Shown here one piece after another: positions 9,028 through 17,729 of a stretch of DNA of 48,442 bases. The stretch covers positions 1 to 48,442 of the forward strand of contig CANQPH010000019.1 of the NCBI GenBank assembly GCA_947625675.1. Reading direction: 5' to 3'. The position numbers and the translations under genes were made by a program. The notes beneath the pieces were generated by a model. It saw only the letters and a program-made list of their open reading frames with translations, made no database searches and was not told where the DNA came from. Positions within the stretch are counted from its first letter, which is position 1; every line of letters begins with the position of its first letter. This stretch comes from an uncultured Acetatifactor sp. GTDB lineage: Bacteria; Bacillota; Clostridia; Lachnospirales; Lachnospiraceae.

Positions 9028-9069
9028 CAATCAAGGAGCCTGCAGTTTCCCCTGCAGGCTCCTTGATTG
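9028..9069 (-). terminator. Perfect 18-bp hairpin after the small gene
   Basis: CAATCAAGGAGCCTGCAG pairs perfectly with its complement across a TTTCCC loop. It lies 26 nt past the stop of the gene at 9095-9502. Neither strand has a strong T-tract after it, so it may be an mRNA 3'-end or processing hairpin rather than a classical terminator. Confidence 0.55.
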
Positions 9070-9085
9070 TTGGAATATTTAACAG

Positions 9086-9107
9086 CTTTCCCGTTCAAAA
9101 CTTTCCC
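9086..9107 (-). repeat. Two-copy tandem repeat spanning a stop codon
   Basis: CTTTCCC occurs at 9086-9092 and 9101-9107 (period 15). On the minus strand the units are GGGAAAGTTTTGAAC and GGGAAAGCTGTTAAA, 11 of 15 identical. The first contains the last codons and TGA of the gene ending at 9095. Confidence 0.5.
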
Positions 9108-9502
9108 ACGTAATCCGTTCCGGTCTCCTGGCGCATTTTGCGGTCAAAGGCCTCGGACTTCGCCGGATCCTCTTCCATCTGAAGCATGATGTCCAGAGAA
9201 TCCAACAAAAGCTTTTCCTGTTTATAGCGGTTCACTTCCTCATGCCGGTCCAGGTAGGCCTTGAAATGATCCACCTGCCACACCAGAATGTCCGCCAGGG
9301 TATAGCCCGCCACCTGGTACTCGCACAGGAAATTTCCATAATCATGATAATAAGCGAATTCCCGCAGGATTCCCCGGGAGTCTTTCAGCCGTTTCCAAAG
9401 CTCCACCCCGTACTCTTCACTTTTTCCGGCCTTCCGCACCAACTCTCCCAGCCAGTTTTCCAGAGTCTGATACGCCAAAGCCAAACGTTCCTCCTGAGTC
9501 AT
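9095..9502 (-). CDS. Small uncharacterised protein
   Basis: 135 residues, starting MTQEERLALAYQTLENWLGE. I do not recognise the family. The protein is rich in charged and aromatic residues and looks soluble and mainly helical: no signal peptide, no membrane segment, no metal motif. I chose the ATG at 9502 because AAAGGAG sits 7-8 nt upstream; an earlier in-frame start at 9583 has no such site. It is followed by a strong hairpin and stands alone between purL and tRNA-Trp. Confidence 0.7.
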   Translation of the reverse strand: MTQEERLALAYQTLENWLGELVRKAGKSEEYGVELWKRLKDSRGILREFAYYHDYGNFLCEYQVAGYTLADILVWQVDHFKAYLDRHEEVNRYKQEKLLLDSLDIMLQMEEDPAKSEAFDRKMRQETGTDYVGKF

Positions 9503-9576
9503 AATGCGCTCCTTTCCTTGCCATTGTCCGCAGCGGTATTTATGCAAAACATTTTCATAAAACTTCAAAATTCCTC

Positions 9577-9605
9577 TTGCCAAACCCGCACTTCAATGCT
9601 ATAAT
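9577..9605 (+). promoter_or_regulatory. Promoter of tRNA-Trp
   Basis: TTGCCA (9577-9582), 17-bp spacer, TATAAT (9600-9605). The predicted transcript starts about 55-60 nt before the mature tRNA, leaving a 5' leader to be removed by RNase P. Confidence 0.8.
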
Positions 9606-9669
9606 ATCGTTTGTTGGTTGAGCTGACCGATGGGGTTGGATTGTGAATCGGCGAAGTTCCTGACATCCT

Positions 9670-9740
9670 AGGGGAATAGTACAGCGGTAGTGCGGCGGTC
9701 TCCAAAACCGTTAACGGGGGTTCGATCCCCTCTTCCCCTG
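9670..9740 (+). tRNA. tRNA-Trp (anticodon CCA)
   Basis: Acceptor arms AGGGGAA (9670-9676) and TTCCCCT (9733-9739) pair fully. The D-arm is GTAC/GTGC with an AGCGGTA loop. The anticodon stem GCGGT/ACCGT holds the loop CTCCAAA, giving anticodon CCA. The T-loop is TTCGATC. The discriminator base is G at 9740; the 3' CCA is not encoded and must be added. Total length is 71 nt. It is a single-gene transcription unit with its own promoter and terminator. Confidence 0.95.
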
Positions 9741-9745
9741 CTGAT

Positions 9746-9784
9746 AACCCGGCGGCACCCAAGCGGTGCGGCCGGGTTTTTTTA
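9746..9784 (+). terminator. Rho-independent terminator of tRNA-Trp
   Basis: AACCCGGC (9746-9753) pairs with GCCGGGTT (9771-9778). An inner GCACC/GGTGC stem encloses a CAAGC loop, and a run of T residues (9777-9783) follows. It lies six nt past the tRNA. Confidence 0.93.
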
Positions 9785-9878
9785 TCCGATTCTTGTCATT
9801 CTCTTTCCATCCGCAGGCACTCAGCAATTCCCAAGCCCCGACAATTCTCAGGACTCCCGCCCAATCCACACCTATCCG

Positions 9879-11249
9879 TCAGAATAAGGCGTCCATCACG
9901 TCCTGCACGTTCCTGACCCCGATAAGCCTCATCTTTCCGTTTTTGGGAAGGTTGGCCGCACATACCGCCGGAAGGACGCAGGTATCGAAGCCCAGCTTCT
10001 CTGCCTCCGCCACCCGCTGGGCCGCCTGGCTCACGGAACGCACTTCCCCGCTCAGGCCCACTTCCCCGAAAGCCACAAGCTTCTGGCTCAGGGGCAGATT
10101 GCGGAAGCTGGAAAGGATCGCCAGCAGGATCCCCAAGTCTATGGCCGGTTCCATGACCCGCATTCCTCCGGCCACATTCACGTAAGCGTCGCAGCCGGAA
10201 AGCTGCACGCCGGAACGCTTTTCCAGCACCGCCATCAGCAGATTGACCCGGTTGAAATCCGTTCCCGTGGTCTGCCGCCGAGGGATGCCGAAGTTGCTGT
10301 GGCAGACCAGGGCCTGAATCTCCAGAAGCAAGGGCCTGGTGCCTTCCATAGAGCAGACCGCCACGGAACCGCTGGCCCCCTCCGGCCGTCCCTCCAGCAT
10401 GTACTCGGAAGGATTGGAGACCTGGACCAGACCCTCCTCCCGCATCTCGAAGACGCCGATCTCGTTGGTGGAGCCGAACCGGTTCTTCACGCTCCGCAGA
10501 ATCCGATAGGATGCGTGCCTGTCCCCTTCAAAATAAAGCACCGTGTCCACCATGTGCTCCAGCACCCGGGGGCCCGCCACCGTTCCTTCCTTGGTCACGT
10601 GTCCCACGATAAAGATGGATACCGCCAGCCCCTTGGCCAGCTGTAGCAAAAGGGACGTGGACTCCCGCACCTGGGACACGCTGCCCGGGGCCGAGGACAC
10701 GTTCTCATGATACATGGTCTGGATGGAGTCGATGACCACCACCTGGGGCTTCTCTTCCCGGACGGTTTCCTCTATGAGATCCAGGTTCGTCTCGCACAAA
10801 AGAAGCATGTGGGGGGAAAACTTTCCGATCCGATCCGCCCGCATCTTGATCTGCACCAGAGATTCCTCCCCGGAAATATAGAGCACCTTCCGCCCCTCCT
10901 CCGCCAGTTCCCGGCACACCTGCAAAAGCAGGGTGGACTTGCCGATGCCGGGATCCCCGCCCACCAGGGTCAGGGAACCTTGGACGATGCCGCCGCCCAG
11001 CACCCGATCCAGTTCCTCCATATGGGTGTGGATGCGGGCTTCCTCCTGCACCCTGATGTCCGCCAACACGGAAGGAGCCTGTCTGGGCATCATGCGCAAA
11101 GGCTTTCCCCCGGAAGTGCGGGAAGCGCTCACCGTCTCCTCCACCAGGGTGTTCCATTCCTTACAGCCAGGGCACTGTCCCAGCCATTTGCCGGATTCAT
11201 ATCCGCAGTTTTGACAAAAATATACGGTTGTCACCTTGCCCTTGGCCAC
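9879..11249 (-). CDS. radA: DNA repair protein RadA/Sms
   Basis: A RecA-related, DnaB-like helicase that drives branch migration of recombination intermediates. The 456-residue product shows the full family layout: a four-cysteine zinc finger (Cys12, 15, 26, 29), Walker A GGDPGIGKST at 97-106, the RadA-specific KNRFG motif at about 255-259, and a C-terminal Lon-protease-like domain. The start is GTG at 11249 with GGGAGG 7 nt upstream; a longer ORF beginning at 11303 would read through a repeat array and is rejected. It is the last gene of the gntR-clpC-unknown-radA series. The order clpC then radA recalls the Bacillus ctsR-clpC-radA region. Confidence 0.95.
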   Translation of the reverse strand: MAKGKVTTVYFCQNCGYESGKWLGQCPGCKEWNTLVEETVSASRTSGGKPLRMMPRQAPSVLADIRVQEEARIHTHMEELDRVLGGGIVQGSLTLVGGDPGIGKSTLLLQVCRELAEEGRKVLYISGEESLVQIKMRADRIGKFSPHMLLLCETNLDLIEETVREEKPQVVVIDSIQTMYHENVSSAPGSVSQVRESTSLLLQLAKGLAVSIFIVGHVTKEGTVAGPRVLEHMVDTVLYFEGDRHASYRILRSVKNRFGSTNEIGVFEMREEGLVQVSNPSEYMLEGRPEGASGSVAVCSMEGTRPLLLEIQALVCHSNFGIPRRQTTGTDFNRVNLLMAVLEKRSGVQLSGCDAYVNVAGGMRVMEPAIDLGILLAILSSFRNLPLSQKLVAFGEVGLSGEVRSVSQAAQRVAEAEKLGFDTCVLPAVCAANLPKNGKMRLIGVRNVQDVMDALF

Positions 11250-11263
11250 TTTTTTACCTCCCC

Positions 11264-11400
11264 ATTGCCGACCTTCAACCCTGATTGCCGACTCAGCTCC
11301 CATTGCCGGTTTTCACTCTCATTATCGGCTTTCCGCTCCTGTTGTCGGCCTTCAGAGCCTATTGTCAGCCTTCACTCCTATTACCGGCTTTCCACTTCTT
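11264..11400 (-). repeat. Seven-copy degenerate ~20-bp tandem array between two genes
   Basis: On the plus strand seven units of 18-22 bp follow one another, each beginning ATTGCCG, ATTATCG, TTGTCGG or a close variant and continuing with a CTTTC/CTTCA-like part. On the minus strand the unit reads about GTGAAAGCCGGCAATAGGAG. The first unit is the 3' end of the upstream gene (GTGGAAAGCCGGTAA, the end of its coding sequence with its stop). The last unit provides the GGGGAGG ribosome site of radA. The whole spacer is made of this repeat. Confidence 0.85.
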
Positions 11401-11803
11401 TCACCGCCACGGCCGCACTTCCTTTGCTGCCCAGTTCCACGCTGAAGGAAAGCTTGCCGCCAAGCCCCGTGTTCATGATGCCCACGCTCTCCCCGTCCAC
11501 GAACACTTCGTAAGAAGTGTCCTCTCCGAGGCCCACCGTGATCTGGGCGTCCTCGCTTCCTTCCACGGCAAATTCCACGCCGTACTCTTTTTCCTGGAAA
11601 TGTTCCACGCTGGTGCCCGGCACGGATTCATACAGGAACATGCCGTTCTTTTCCAGCTTCGTGATCTCCCGGAAGGTTTTCACCTTCAACAGATCCCCTT
11701 GATGGGGAAAATCCTCCACCTTCCCCTTTTTCGCCAACGTATGGTTTCCGAAGCTGATGCTCCCGTCGGCCTCTCTCCTGAGTAATTCTTCGATCACTGC
11801 CAT
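11381..11803 (-). CDS. Conserved 140-residue protein, sometimes labelled 'endosialidase'
   Basis: 140 residues, starting MAVIEELLRREADGSISFGN. I recall close relatives in Lachnospiraceae genomes carrying the label 'endosialidase', but I see no sialidase motif here and would not trust that name. The sequence alternates short hydrophobic and polar runs with many Gly and Val, suggesting an all-beta fold, and has no signal peptide or membrane segment. RBS GGAGG lies 8 nt before the ATG and just after the clpC stop, so the gene is translated from the clpC message. Its position between clpC and radA is the only functional hint. Confidence 0.75.
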   Translation of the reverse strand: MAVIEELLRREADGSISFGNHTLAKKGKVEDFPHQGDLLKVKTFREITKLEKNGMFLYESVPGTSVEHFQEKEYGVEFAVEGSEDAQITVGLGEDTSYEVFVDGESVGIMNTGLGGKLSFSVELGSKGSAAVAVKEVESR

Positions 11804-11817
11804 CTCAATACCCTCCT

Positions 11818-14253
11818 CTATTTTGCTGTAAAAGTCACCTTGCCGCCCTTGAAGCCTGCGGACACCTGATCCCCCGGCTTCACGTTCTTCCGCAGGATCT
11901 CTTCCGCCAGGCTGTCCTCCACCACGGACTGGATGGCCCGCTTCAGGGGACGGGCTCCCATTTTCCGGTCGGAATATTTTTCAATCAAATGCTCCCGCAG
12001 GGCGCTGGTGAGCGTCAGGTGGATGTTCATCTGGGACTCGCAGCGCCTGCACAAATCGGAAGCGAGAAGGTTCACGATATCCTTCAGGTTCTCCCGGCTC
12101 AGCTGGTGGAAGACGATGATATCATCGATCCGGTTGATGAATTCCGGTTTGAAGCTTCTCTTGACCTCTTCCATGACCCCGGTCTTCATTTTCTCATAAT
12201 CCGCCTTGGCGCTGCTCTCCGCCGCAAATCCCAGGTTTTTGGGATCCACGATGCGCTGCGCTCCCGCATTGGAAGTCATGATCAAAATCGTGTTCTTGAA
12301 GCTGACCTTCCGGCCCTTGGAGTCCGTGATATGCCCGTCATCCAGCACCTGCAGCAGGATGTTGAACACGTCCGGATGGGCTTTCTCAATCTCGTCGAAC
12401 AGCACCACGGAATAGGGGTTTCTGCGCACCTTTTCCGAAAGCTGGCCGCCGTCGTCAAAGCCCACGTAGCCCGGAGGGGAGCCGATCATCTTGGAGACGG
12501 AATGGCTCTCCATGTATTCCGACATGTCCACCCGGATCATGGCGTCCTCGGAACCGAACATAGCTTCCGCCAAGGCCTTGGAAAGCTCCGTCTTGCCCAC
12601 GCCGGTGGGCCCCAGGAACAGGAAGGAGCCGATGGGGCGATTGGGATCCTTCAGGCCGACCCGGCCCCGGCGCATGGCCCTGGCCACCGCCGTCACGGCT
12701 TCCTCCTGTCCGATCACCCTCTTATGGAGAATGCTTTCCAGACGAAGCAGCCGCTCGCTTTCCTTTTCCGCCAGCTTCTGCACGGGGATCTTGGTCCACA
12801 TGGCCACCACTTCCGCAATCTCGTCCTCGCCGATCCGGTACTGGTAGTCTTCCTCCTGCTTTTCCCTGCGCCGCTGCATCCTCTCGTACTTTTTCACCAG
12901 CTCGTCCTGATTCTTCCGAATCTCGCTGGCCTGGGAATAAGCCTCGATTCGGATGGAACGCTCGATCTGCAGATCCATCTTCTTGATCTGTTCCAGCAAT
13001 TCTCTCTGCTTATCCGGCAGATCCCGGCTGTGGAGCCTGACGCTGGCCGAGGCCTCATCGATCAGGTCAATGGCCTTGTCCGGCAGGTTTCTGTCATTGA
13101 TGTAACGGTTGGAGAGGCGCACCGCCGCTTCCACCGCTTCTTTGGATATTTTCACTTTATGATGCTCTTCGTACTTGCCCTTGATGCCCTCCAGGATGCG
13201 GATGGCTTCCTCCTCCGTGGGTTCCTCCACGTTCACGGGCTGGAAACGGCGTTCCAGGGCCGCATCCTTCTCCACGTATTTGCGGTACTCCACGATGGTA
13301 GTGGCTCCGATCAGCTGGATCTCCCCCCGGGCCAGGGAAGGCTTCAGGATGTTGGAGGCGTCTATGGCCCCCTCTGCGCCGCCTGCGCCGATGAGGGTGT
13401 GGAGTTCATCCAGGAAAAGAATCACGTTGCCGTCTTCGATCACTTCCCGAATGACCCGTTTGATCCGTTCCTCGAACTCGCCCCGGTACTTGCTGCCTGC
13501 CACCATTCCCGCCAAATCCAGGGTCAGCACCCTCTTGTTCTGCACGGTAAAGGGCACCTGATCCGAAACGATCCGAAGGGCCAGGCCCTCCACCACGGCG
13601 GTCTTGCCCACGCCGGGTTCCCCGATCAGGCAGGGATTGTTCTTGGTTCTCCGGCTCAGGATCTGGATCACCCGCTGGATTTCCTCTTCCCTTCCGATCA
13701 CGGGATCCAGCTTGCCTTCCCGGGCCAGGGCCGTCAAATCCCTGCTGTACTGCTCCAGGGTGGTGGTCCTGCTGCGGCCGTTCCTCCGCCCCAGGTCCTC
13801 CTTGTACAGGTTGGCATCCTGTCCCATGGCGCTCAGCACTTCCGCATAAATCTTGGTGGGAGTGGCCCCGATGGTGTTCAAAAGCCGAAGGGCCACGTTC
13901 TCCCCTTCCTTGATCAGGGCCAACAGGATGTGCTCCGTTCCCACGGCGGGCTGGCCAAACCGTTCCGCCTGCTTATGGGCTTCCTCCAGCACCTTCCTGG
14001 CCCTCGGGGAATACCCGTCCCTTTCCCGGACGGCCACGCCCCGATCAAAGGCGATCAGCTCCCGAATCAGATCCATCACCTGGTCCAAGGTCACCCCGTT
14101 GTCGCCCAATACCTTGGCCGCCACGCCGGAACCCTCTTTCAGCAGGCCCGCCAGGATGTGCTCCGTCCCCACGTATCCCTGCTTTAACTGCCTGGCACAG
14201 CTTCTGGCCTGCGCCAGGGCTTCCTTCGCCCGATCCGTAAACTGTGACTGCAT
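11818..14253 (-). CDS. clpC: ATP-dependent Clp protease ATP-binding subunit ClpC
   Basis: A Hsp100 unfoldase that feeds proteins to ClpP. The 811-residue chain has two Clp-N repeats (about 1-145), a first AAA+ module with Walker A GEPGVGKT at 211-218, a coiled middle domain rich in Lys/Glu/Arg (about 405-470), a second AAA+ module with GPTGVGKT near 545, and a C-terminal ClpB-D2-small domain. The middle domain has the ClpC size, shorter than in ClpB. Its ATG overlaps the stop of the gntR gene by one base (TAATG). No ctsR, mcsA or mcsB is next to it, unlike in Bacillus. Confidence 0.95.
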   Translation of the reverse strand: MQSQFTDRAKEALAQARSCARQLKQGYVGTEHILAGLLKEGSGVAAKVLGDNGVTLDQVMDLIRELIAFDRGVAVRERDGYSPRARKVLEEAHKQAERFGQPAVGTEHILLALIKEGENVALRLLNTIGATPTKIYAEVLSAMGQDANLYKEDLGRRNGRSRTTTLEQYSRDLTALAREGKLDPVIGREEEIQRVIQILSRRTKNNPCLIGEPGVGKTAVVEGLALRIVSDQVPFTVQNKRVLTLDLAGMVAGSKYRGEFEERIKRVIREVIEDGNVILFLDELHTLIGAGGAEGAIDASNILKPSLARGEIQLIGATTIVEYRKYVEKDAALERRFQPVNVEEPTEEEAIRILEGIKGKYEEHHKVKISKEAVEAAVRLSNRYINDRNLPDKAIDLIDEASASVRLHSRDLPDKQRELLEQIKKMDLQIERSIRIEAYSQASEIRKNQDELVKKYERMQRRREKQEEDYQYRIGEDEIAEVVAMWTKIPVQKLAEKESERLLRLESILHKRVIGQEEAVTAVARAMRRGRVGLKDPNRPIGSFLFLGPTGVGKTELSKALAEAMFGSEDAMIRVDMSEYMESHSVSKMIGSPPGYVGFDDGGQLSEKVRRNPYSVVLFDEIEKAHPDVFNILLQVLDDGHITDSKGRKVSFKNTILIMTSNAGAQRIVDPKNLGFAAESSAKADYEKMKTGVMEEVKRSFKPEFINRIDDIIVFHQLSRENLKDIVNLLASDLCRRCESQMNIHLTLTSALREHLIEKYSDRKMGARPLKRAIQSVVEDSLAEEILRKNVKPGDQVSAGFKGGKVTFTAK

Positions 14254-14630
14254 TATTTCAGCCCTCCATACTCTTCATAGATTTCATCGATCAGCTCGTG
14301 CACCTCTTTTCGAGTAATGCTTTTACAGCTGCTCTTGGCCAAAAGGACCCGCAGTTCCTTTTTCAGGGTCTCCAGGGTACGCACCCGGTCGCCGTCAATG
14401 GCGATGACGGCCCCTTTGCGCCGGTCCACCTTCACATACCCTTCCTGCTTCAGCACCGTATAAGCCTTATTGACCGTATGCATGTTGATCCCTATGGTAT
14501 CGGCCAGCTGGCGCACGCTGGGCAGGGAATCCCCTTCCCGAAACTGTGCCGTGGCGATCCCGAGAATGATCTGATTGCGAAGCTGCAGATACAAAGCTTC
14601 ATCGCTGTTAAAATCAATCTCTATATACAT
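14253..14630 (-). CDS. GntR-family regulator, YtrA type
   Basis: A 125-residue transcription factor with an N-terminal winged helix-turn-helix (about 10-75: LQLRNQIILGIATAQFREGD, then LPSVRQLADTIGIN and MHTVNKAYTVLKQEGYV), and a short C-terminal helical tail in place of the large effector domain of other GntR proteins. This is the YtrA subfamily, which usually represses its own operon. It overlaps clpC by one base. A perfect dyad covers the -10 of its promoter, so autoregulation and control of clpC are likely (inference). The ligand is unknown. Confidence 0.9.
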   Translation of the reverse strand: MYIEIDFNSDEALYLQLRNQIILGIATAQFREGDSLPSVRQLADTIGINMHTVNKAYTVLKQEGYVKVDRRKGAVIAIDGDRVRTLETLKKELRVLLAKSSCKSITRKEVHELIDEIYEEYGGLK

Positions 14631-14677
14631 AGCCGCAACCTCCCTTTCTCAATCATAAAGCTGCAAGACCGTGCATT

Positions 14678-14698
14678 TGTTATAGTTATAATATAACA
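14678..14698. promoter_or_regulatory. Probable operator of the GntR/YtrA-type regulator
   Basis: TGTTATA (14678-14684), N7, TATAACA (14692-14698): a perfect 7-bp inverted repeat, overlapping the -10 of the gntR-clpC promoter. The position suits a repressor. The link to this regulator is inference. Confidence 0.6.
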
Positions 14699-14716
14699 GC
14701 ATGAAAAAAAAGTCAA
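14688..14716 (-). promoter_or_regulatory. Promoter of the gntR-clpC-radA operon
   Basis: TTGACT (14716-14711), 17-bp spacer made partly of the upstream T-tract, TATTAT (14693-14688) on the minus strand. The -35 adjoins the terminator of the preceding gene. Confidence 0.75.
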
Positions 14717-14754
14717 GCGGAAAGAGGAAGTGCGTAAGGCTCTTCCTCTTTCCG
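14704..14754 (-). terminator. Terminator after the SH3-domain gene
   Basis: CGGAAAGAGGAAG (14718-14730) pairs perfectly with CTTCCTCTTTCCG (14742-14754), 13 bp with an 11-nt loop. On the minus strand a T-run (14710-14704) follows after CTTGAC. The hairpin and T-run also hold the -35 and spacer of the next promoter. Confidence 0.75.
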
Positions 14755-14791
14755 GTTTTATCCTATGTTGCAAGTTTTATCTTATGTTTCA
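14754..14791 (-). repeat. Two-copy 19-bp tandem repeat spanning a stop codon
   Basis: GGTTTTATCCTATGTTGCA (14754-14772) and AGTTTTATCTTATGTTTCA (14773-14791) match at 16 of 19 positions. The second copy ends with TCA, the stop codon of the SH3-domain gene read on the minus strand. Confidence 0.7.
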
Positions 14792-16420
14792 GGTATTGTC
14801 TTCCCCATCCCAATTCAAAAACTCAAACTCTAAATCGTCATCCTCTTCCACGGGGGCGTTGGTCTTCGGTCGGCTGCTCTGCGCCGGTCTCTGAGCCGTT
14901 GCCTGGGAAGGTCTGGCCTGAGGTCTGGAAGTCTCCCCGGAGCTCTGGGGAGCGCTGCCAGGCCTGGTCGGACGATCCTGGCGAACCGCCTGGCCCTGGC
15001 CGCTGGCGGACCTCACCTGACTTCCGGCGGGTCTGCCGGAGCCTTCCGTCTGTCCCTGGCCGGACGGGGCCACAGGTCTGCCCTGCCCTGAAGAAGACGT
15101 CCGTGTCTGGCTTCCCTGTCTGGCCGGGGCGCCCGCAGTCTGACCGGCGGGTCTGGACTGGCCGGAAGGCCTGGACTGGTTCGTTCCCGCTCCCGCAGGC
15201 CTGGGCTGACCGGATGCGGGCCTGGACTGGCTCCCGGCAGGTCTCTGGGCGCCCGTTCCCGCAGGTCTGGAAGCCCCCGGCGTCACCGTCCTGCCGGAAG
15301 CGCCGCTCCTGGAGCCTTCTCCCTGGGCCGGAACCGTCCTCCTGGGTGCGGTGGACTGGCCTTCCCTGCCCCGCTCTTTGCGGATCTCGTTTCTCTCCCG
15401 GATGGTCTGCTTTTCCACGGCGGAGAAGTAAGCCTGGTCGCTCATGTCTTTCATCTTAAAGATCAGCAGAGTTCCGGCCAACACGAAGATAATCAATACC
15501 ACCACCATGATGATGATCACCGTTTTCTGGGTGCTGACCGTCTTCTCCAATTCCTTTGTCTTTTCCACGGCCGTGACGCTGTTTCCCTGAATCGCCTGAA
15601 GAACCTTGTCGATGGGATATTTCTGATTATTTGCAATATCCAGGAACCACCATCCTTCATTTTCCCCATTCAGATCCGTAACCCACGCCACGTCATAAGG
15701 CTTGTCCGAAGGAGCGTCGTTCTGGCCCTCATCCGGAGAGGGCTGACTCTCTTCGGGAGGAGTCTCCGGAGCCTGACTCTGATCCTGGGGCACCACCGTC
15801 GCCCCGCCCAGATCCACGTATTCGCTGCGGATAAAGCCCTGGGCCTGGGTTCCGTTGTTGTCAAAGGTCACCTGGTACCAGGTGGTGCCATCCGCACTGG
15901 CGGCCTGGCCGGTCACCGTCACGGCCGTCCCCTGGGCCAGCTGGGCGATGATATTGTTGGCATTGGCATCCGCATCGGATCTCACCCGCACCGCCTGACC
16001 GCCCGTCACCGTGGCGTTCAAGGGCTGCACGGGAGTCACCGTCACCGTGGGTGCGGCGGGAGGCGTATCCGTGCCAGTGCCGGTGCCCGTATCTCCTCCG
16101 ACCTCGCCGCTCACGCTGATCAGGTCATCCCGGACATAGCCGGAGATTCCTTCCGCTTCGATCTGATACCACTTATGTCCATCCGTTCCGTCTTTCACGG
16201 CGTTTACCGTCACGGTGACGCCCTTGGTCAGGCTGCCCACCATCTCGCTGCTGGTGCTGGCATCCTTCCTGACCCTGACGGAATCCGCCGAAATCGTGCC
16301 GGTAGCCGCATGGGCCACCATCTGAAAATTGTCCGCCAGAATTCCCAGCACCAGTGCCAGCGCCACCGCCAGCACTCCCGCAAGTAACATTTTGTCCCTC
16401 CGGACTCCATTCGCTCTCAT
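14789..16420 (-). CDS. SH3-domain membrane protein with a long low-complexity tail
   Basis: 543 residues. An N-terminal hydrophobic segment (about 11-30) serves as signal or anchor. Two bacterial SH3 (SH3b) domains follow, at about 48-103 (ADSVRVRKDAS... GISGYVRDD) and 145-205 (GQAVRVRSDAD... AQGFIRSEY), joined by Gly/Thr/Pro linkers. A strong second membrane helix lies near 300-322 (VIIIMVVVLIIFVLAG). The last roughly 200 residues are a disordered Arg/Pro/Ser/Gly/Gln-rich tail with repeated SRPAG/GQSRPAG units and an acidic end (EEDDDLEFEF). A cell-envelope sensor or wall-binding role is plausible. ATG at 16420 has GGAGG 8 nt upstream. It follows purD by 37 bp. Confidence 0.85.
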   Translation of the reverse strand: MRANGVRRDKMLLAGVLAVALALVLGILADNFQMVAHAATGTISADSVRVRKDASTSSEMVGSLTKGVTVTVNAVKDGTDGHKWYQIEAEGISGYVRDDLISVSGEVGGDTGTGTGTDTPPAAPTVTVTPVQPLNATVTGGQAVRVRSDADANANNIIAQLAQGTAVTVTGQAASADGTTWYQVTFDNNGTQAQGFIRSEYVDLGGATVVPQDQSQAPETPPEESQPSPDEGQNDAPSDKPYDVAWVTDLNGENEGWWFLDIANNQKYPIDKVLQAIQGNSVTAVEKTKELEKTVSTQKTVIIIMVVVLIIFVLAGTLLIFKMKDMSDQAYFSAVEKQTIRERNEIRKERGREGQSTAPRRTVPAQGEGSRSGASGRTVTPGASRPAGTGAQRPAGSQSRPASGQPRPAGAGTNQSRPSGQSRPAGQTAGAPARQGSQTRTSSSGQGRPVAPSGQGQTEGSGRPAGSQVRSASGQGQAVRQDRPTRPGSAPQSSGETSRPQARPSQATAQRPAQSSRPKTNAPVEEDDDLEFEFLNWDGEDNT

Positions 16421-16457
16421 CTTACGTCCCTCCTGTCCCATAAATGTACTTTTCTAC

Positions 16458-17729
16458 TTACGCCTCGTCTATGGCTTTGCCGATGTCATGACGCAGGTAC
16501 TTATTGTCAAAATCCACCCATTCCGCCGCTTTGTAGGCGTTGGAGCGGGCCTCCTTCAAATCCTTTCCCTTGGCCGTGACCCCCAGCACTCTCCCTCCGT
16601 TTGTCACAAAACCCTCTTCCGTCTTTTTGGTTCCCGCATGGAAGCAGTAATAGCCTTCCGCTCCCTCAAACTTTTCCAGGCCCCGGATGGGGAATCCCTT
16701 CTCATAGGCCACCGGATATCCGTCGCTGGCCAAGACCACGCAGACCGCCGCATTGTCCTCGAACTCCAGCTCCACCTGATCCAGGGTGCCGTCGATGCAG
16801 GCTTCGCACACGTCGATCAGATCGTTCTTCATCCTGGGCAGCACCACCTGGGCCTCCGGATCCCCGAACCGGGCGTTGTACTCCAGCACCCTCGGCCCCT
16901 CCGGCGTCAGGATCAGGCCGAAGAAGATCACGCCCTTGAAGGGTCTTCCCTCCTTCGCCATGGCGTCCACCGTAGGCTGATAGATGTATTTCTTACAAAA
17001 AGCGTCCACCTCTTCCGTATAGAAGGGGCTGGGGGAAAAGGTTCCCATGCCGCCGGTGTTCAAGCCCTGATCTCCGTCCTGGGCCCGCTTGTGATCCTGG
17101 GCGGAAGTCATGATCCGGATGGTCTTCCCGTCCACGAAGGAAAGCACGCTGACCTCCCTCCCCGTCAGGAACTCCTCTATGACCATGCGGTTGCCCGCAC
17201 TGCCGAACTTCTTGTCCGTCATGATGGAGCGCACCCCGTCCCGGGCTTCCTCCAGGGTGTTGCAGATCAGCACGCCCTTGCCCAGGGCCAGCCCGTCCGC
17301 CTTCAAGACGATGGGGAAGCTCGCCGTCTCCAGATACGCCAGGGCATCCTCCGCATTGTCGAAGTTTTCATAGGCCGCCGTGGGGATCCCGTATTTTTTC
17401 ATCAAATCCTTGGAAAAAGCCTTGCTCCCCTCCAGGATGGCCGCATTTTTCCTGGGTCCGAAGGCCCGGATGCCTTCCGCTTCCAGCGCATCCACCAGCC
17501 CTCCCACCAAAGGATCGTCCATCCCCACAATCACCAGGTCAATGGACTTCTCCTTGGCGAAAGCCGTTATTTTATCAAATTCCATGGCGCCGATGGGCAC
17601 GCATTCCGCAATCTGTCCGATTCCGGCGTTCCCGGGCGCACAATAAAGCTTTTCCACCCGGGGGCTTTTCGCCGCACAGAAGGCGATGGCATGTTCCCGC
17701 CCGCCGCTTCCTACGATCAGCACTTTCAT
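16458..17729 (-). CDS. purD: Phosphoribosylamine-glycine ligase (GAR synthetase)
   Basis: It joins glycine to phosphoribosylamine with ATP, step 2 of purine synthesis. The 423-residue product has the standard ATP-grasp layout, starting [17 protein letters not shown]. Landmarks: FGPRKNAAILEGSKAFSKDL, the ATP-grasp IVLKADGLALGKGV, and the C-terminal RFGDPEAQVVLPRMK. The ATG at 17729 overlaps the purN stop by 4 nt (ATGA), so the earlier in-frame start at 17822 is not needed. Third in the purM-purN-purD series. Confidence 0.95.
   Translation of the reverse strand: MKVLIVGSGGREHAIAFCAAKSPRVEKLYCAPGNAGIGQIAECVPIGAMEFDKITAFAKEKSIDLVIVGMDDPLVGGLVDALEAEGIRAFGPRKNAAILEGSKAFSKDLMKKYGIPTAAYENFDNAEDALAYLETASFPIVLKADGLALGKGVLICNTLEEARDGVRSIMTDKKFGSAGNRMVIEEFLTGREVSVLSFVDGKTIRIMTSAQDHKRAQDGDQGLNTGGMGTFSPSPFYTEEVDAFCKKYIYQPTVDAMAKEGRPFKGVIFFGLILTPEGPRVLEYNARFGDPEAQVVLPRMKNDLIDVCEACIDGTLDQVELEFEDNAAVCVVLASDGYPVAYEKGFPIRGLEKFEGAEGYYCFHAGTKKTEEGFVTNGGRVLGVTAKGKDLKEARSNAYKAAEWVDFDNKYLRHDIGKAIDEA

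Noticed and set aside
11264..11400. CRISPR array
   Set aside because: Direct, degenerate tandem repeats without spacers of constant length.
11989..14187. 732-codon plus-strand ORF opposite clpC
   Set aside because: Antisense shadow with His/Leu/Pro-rich composition and no ribosome site; clpC is certain.
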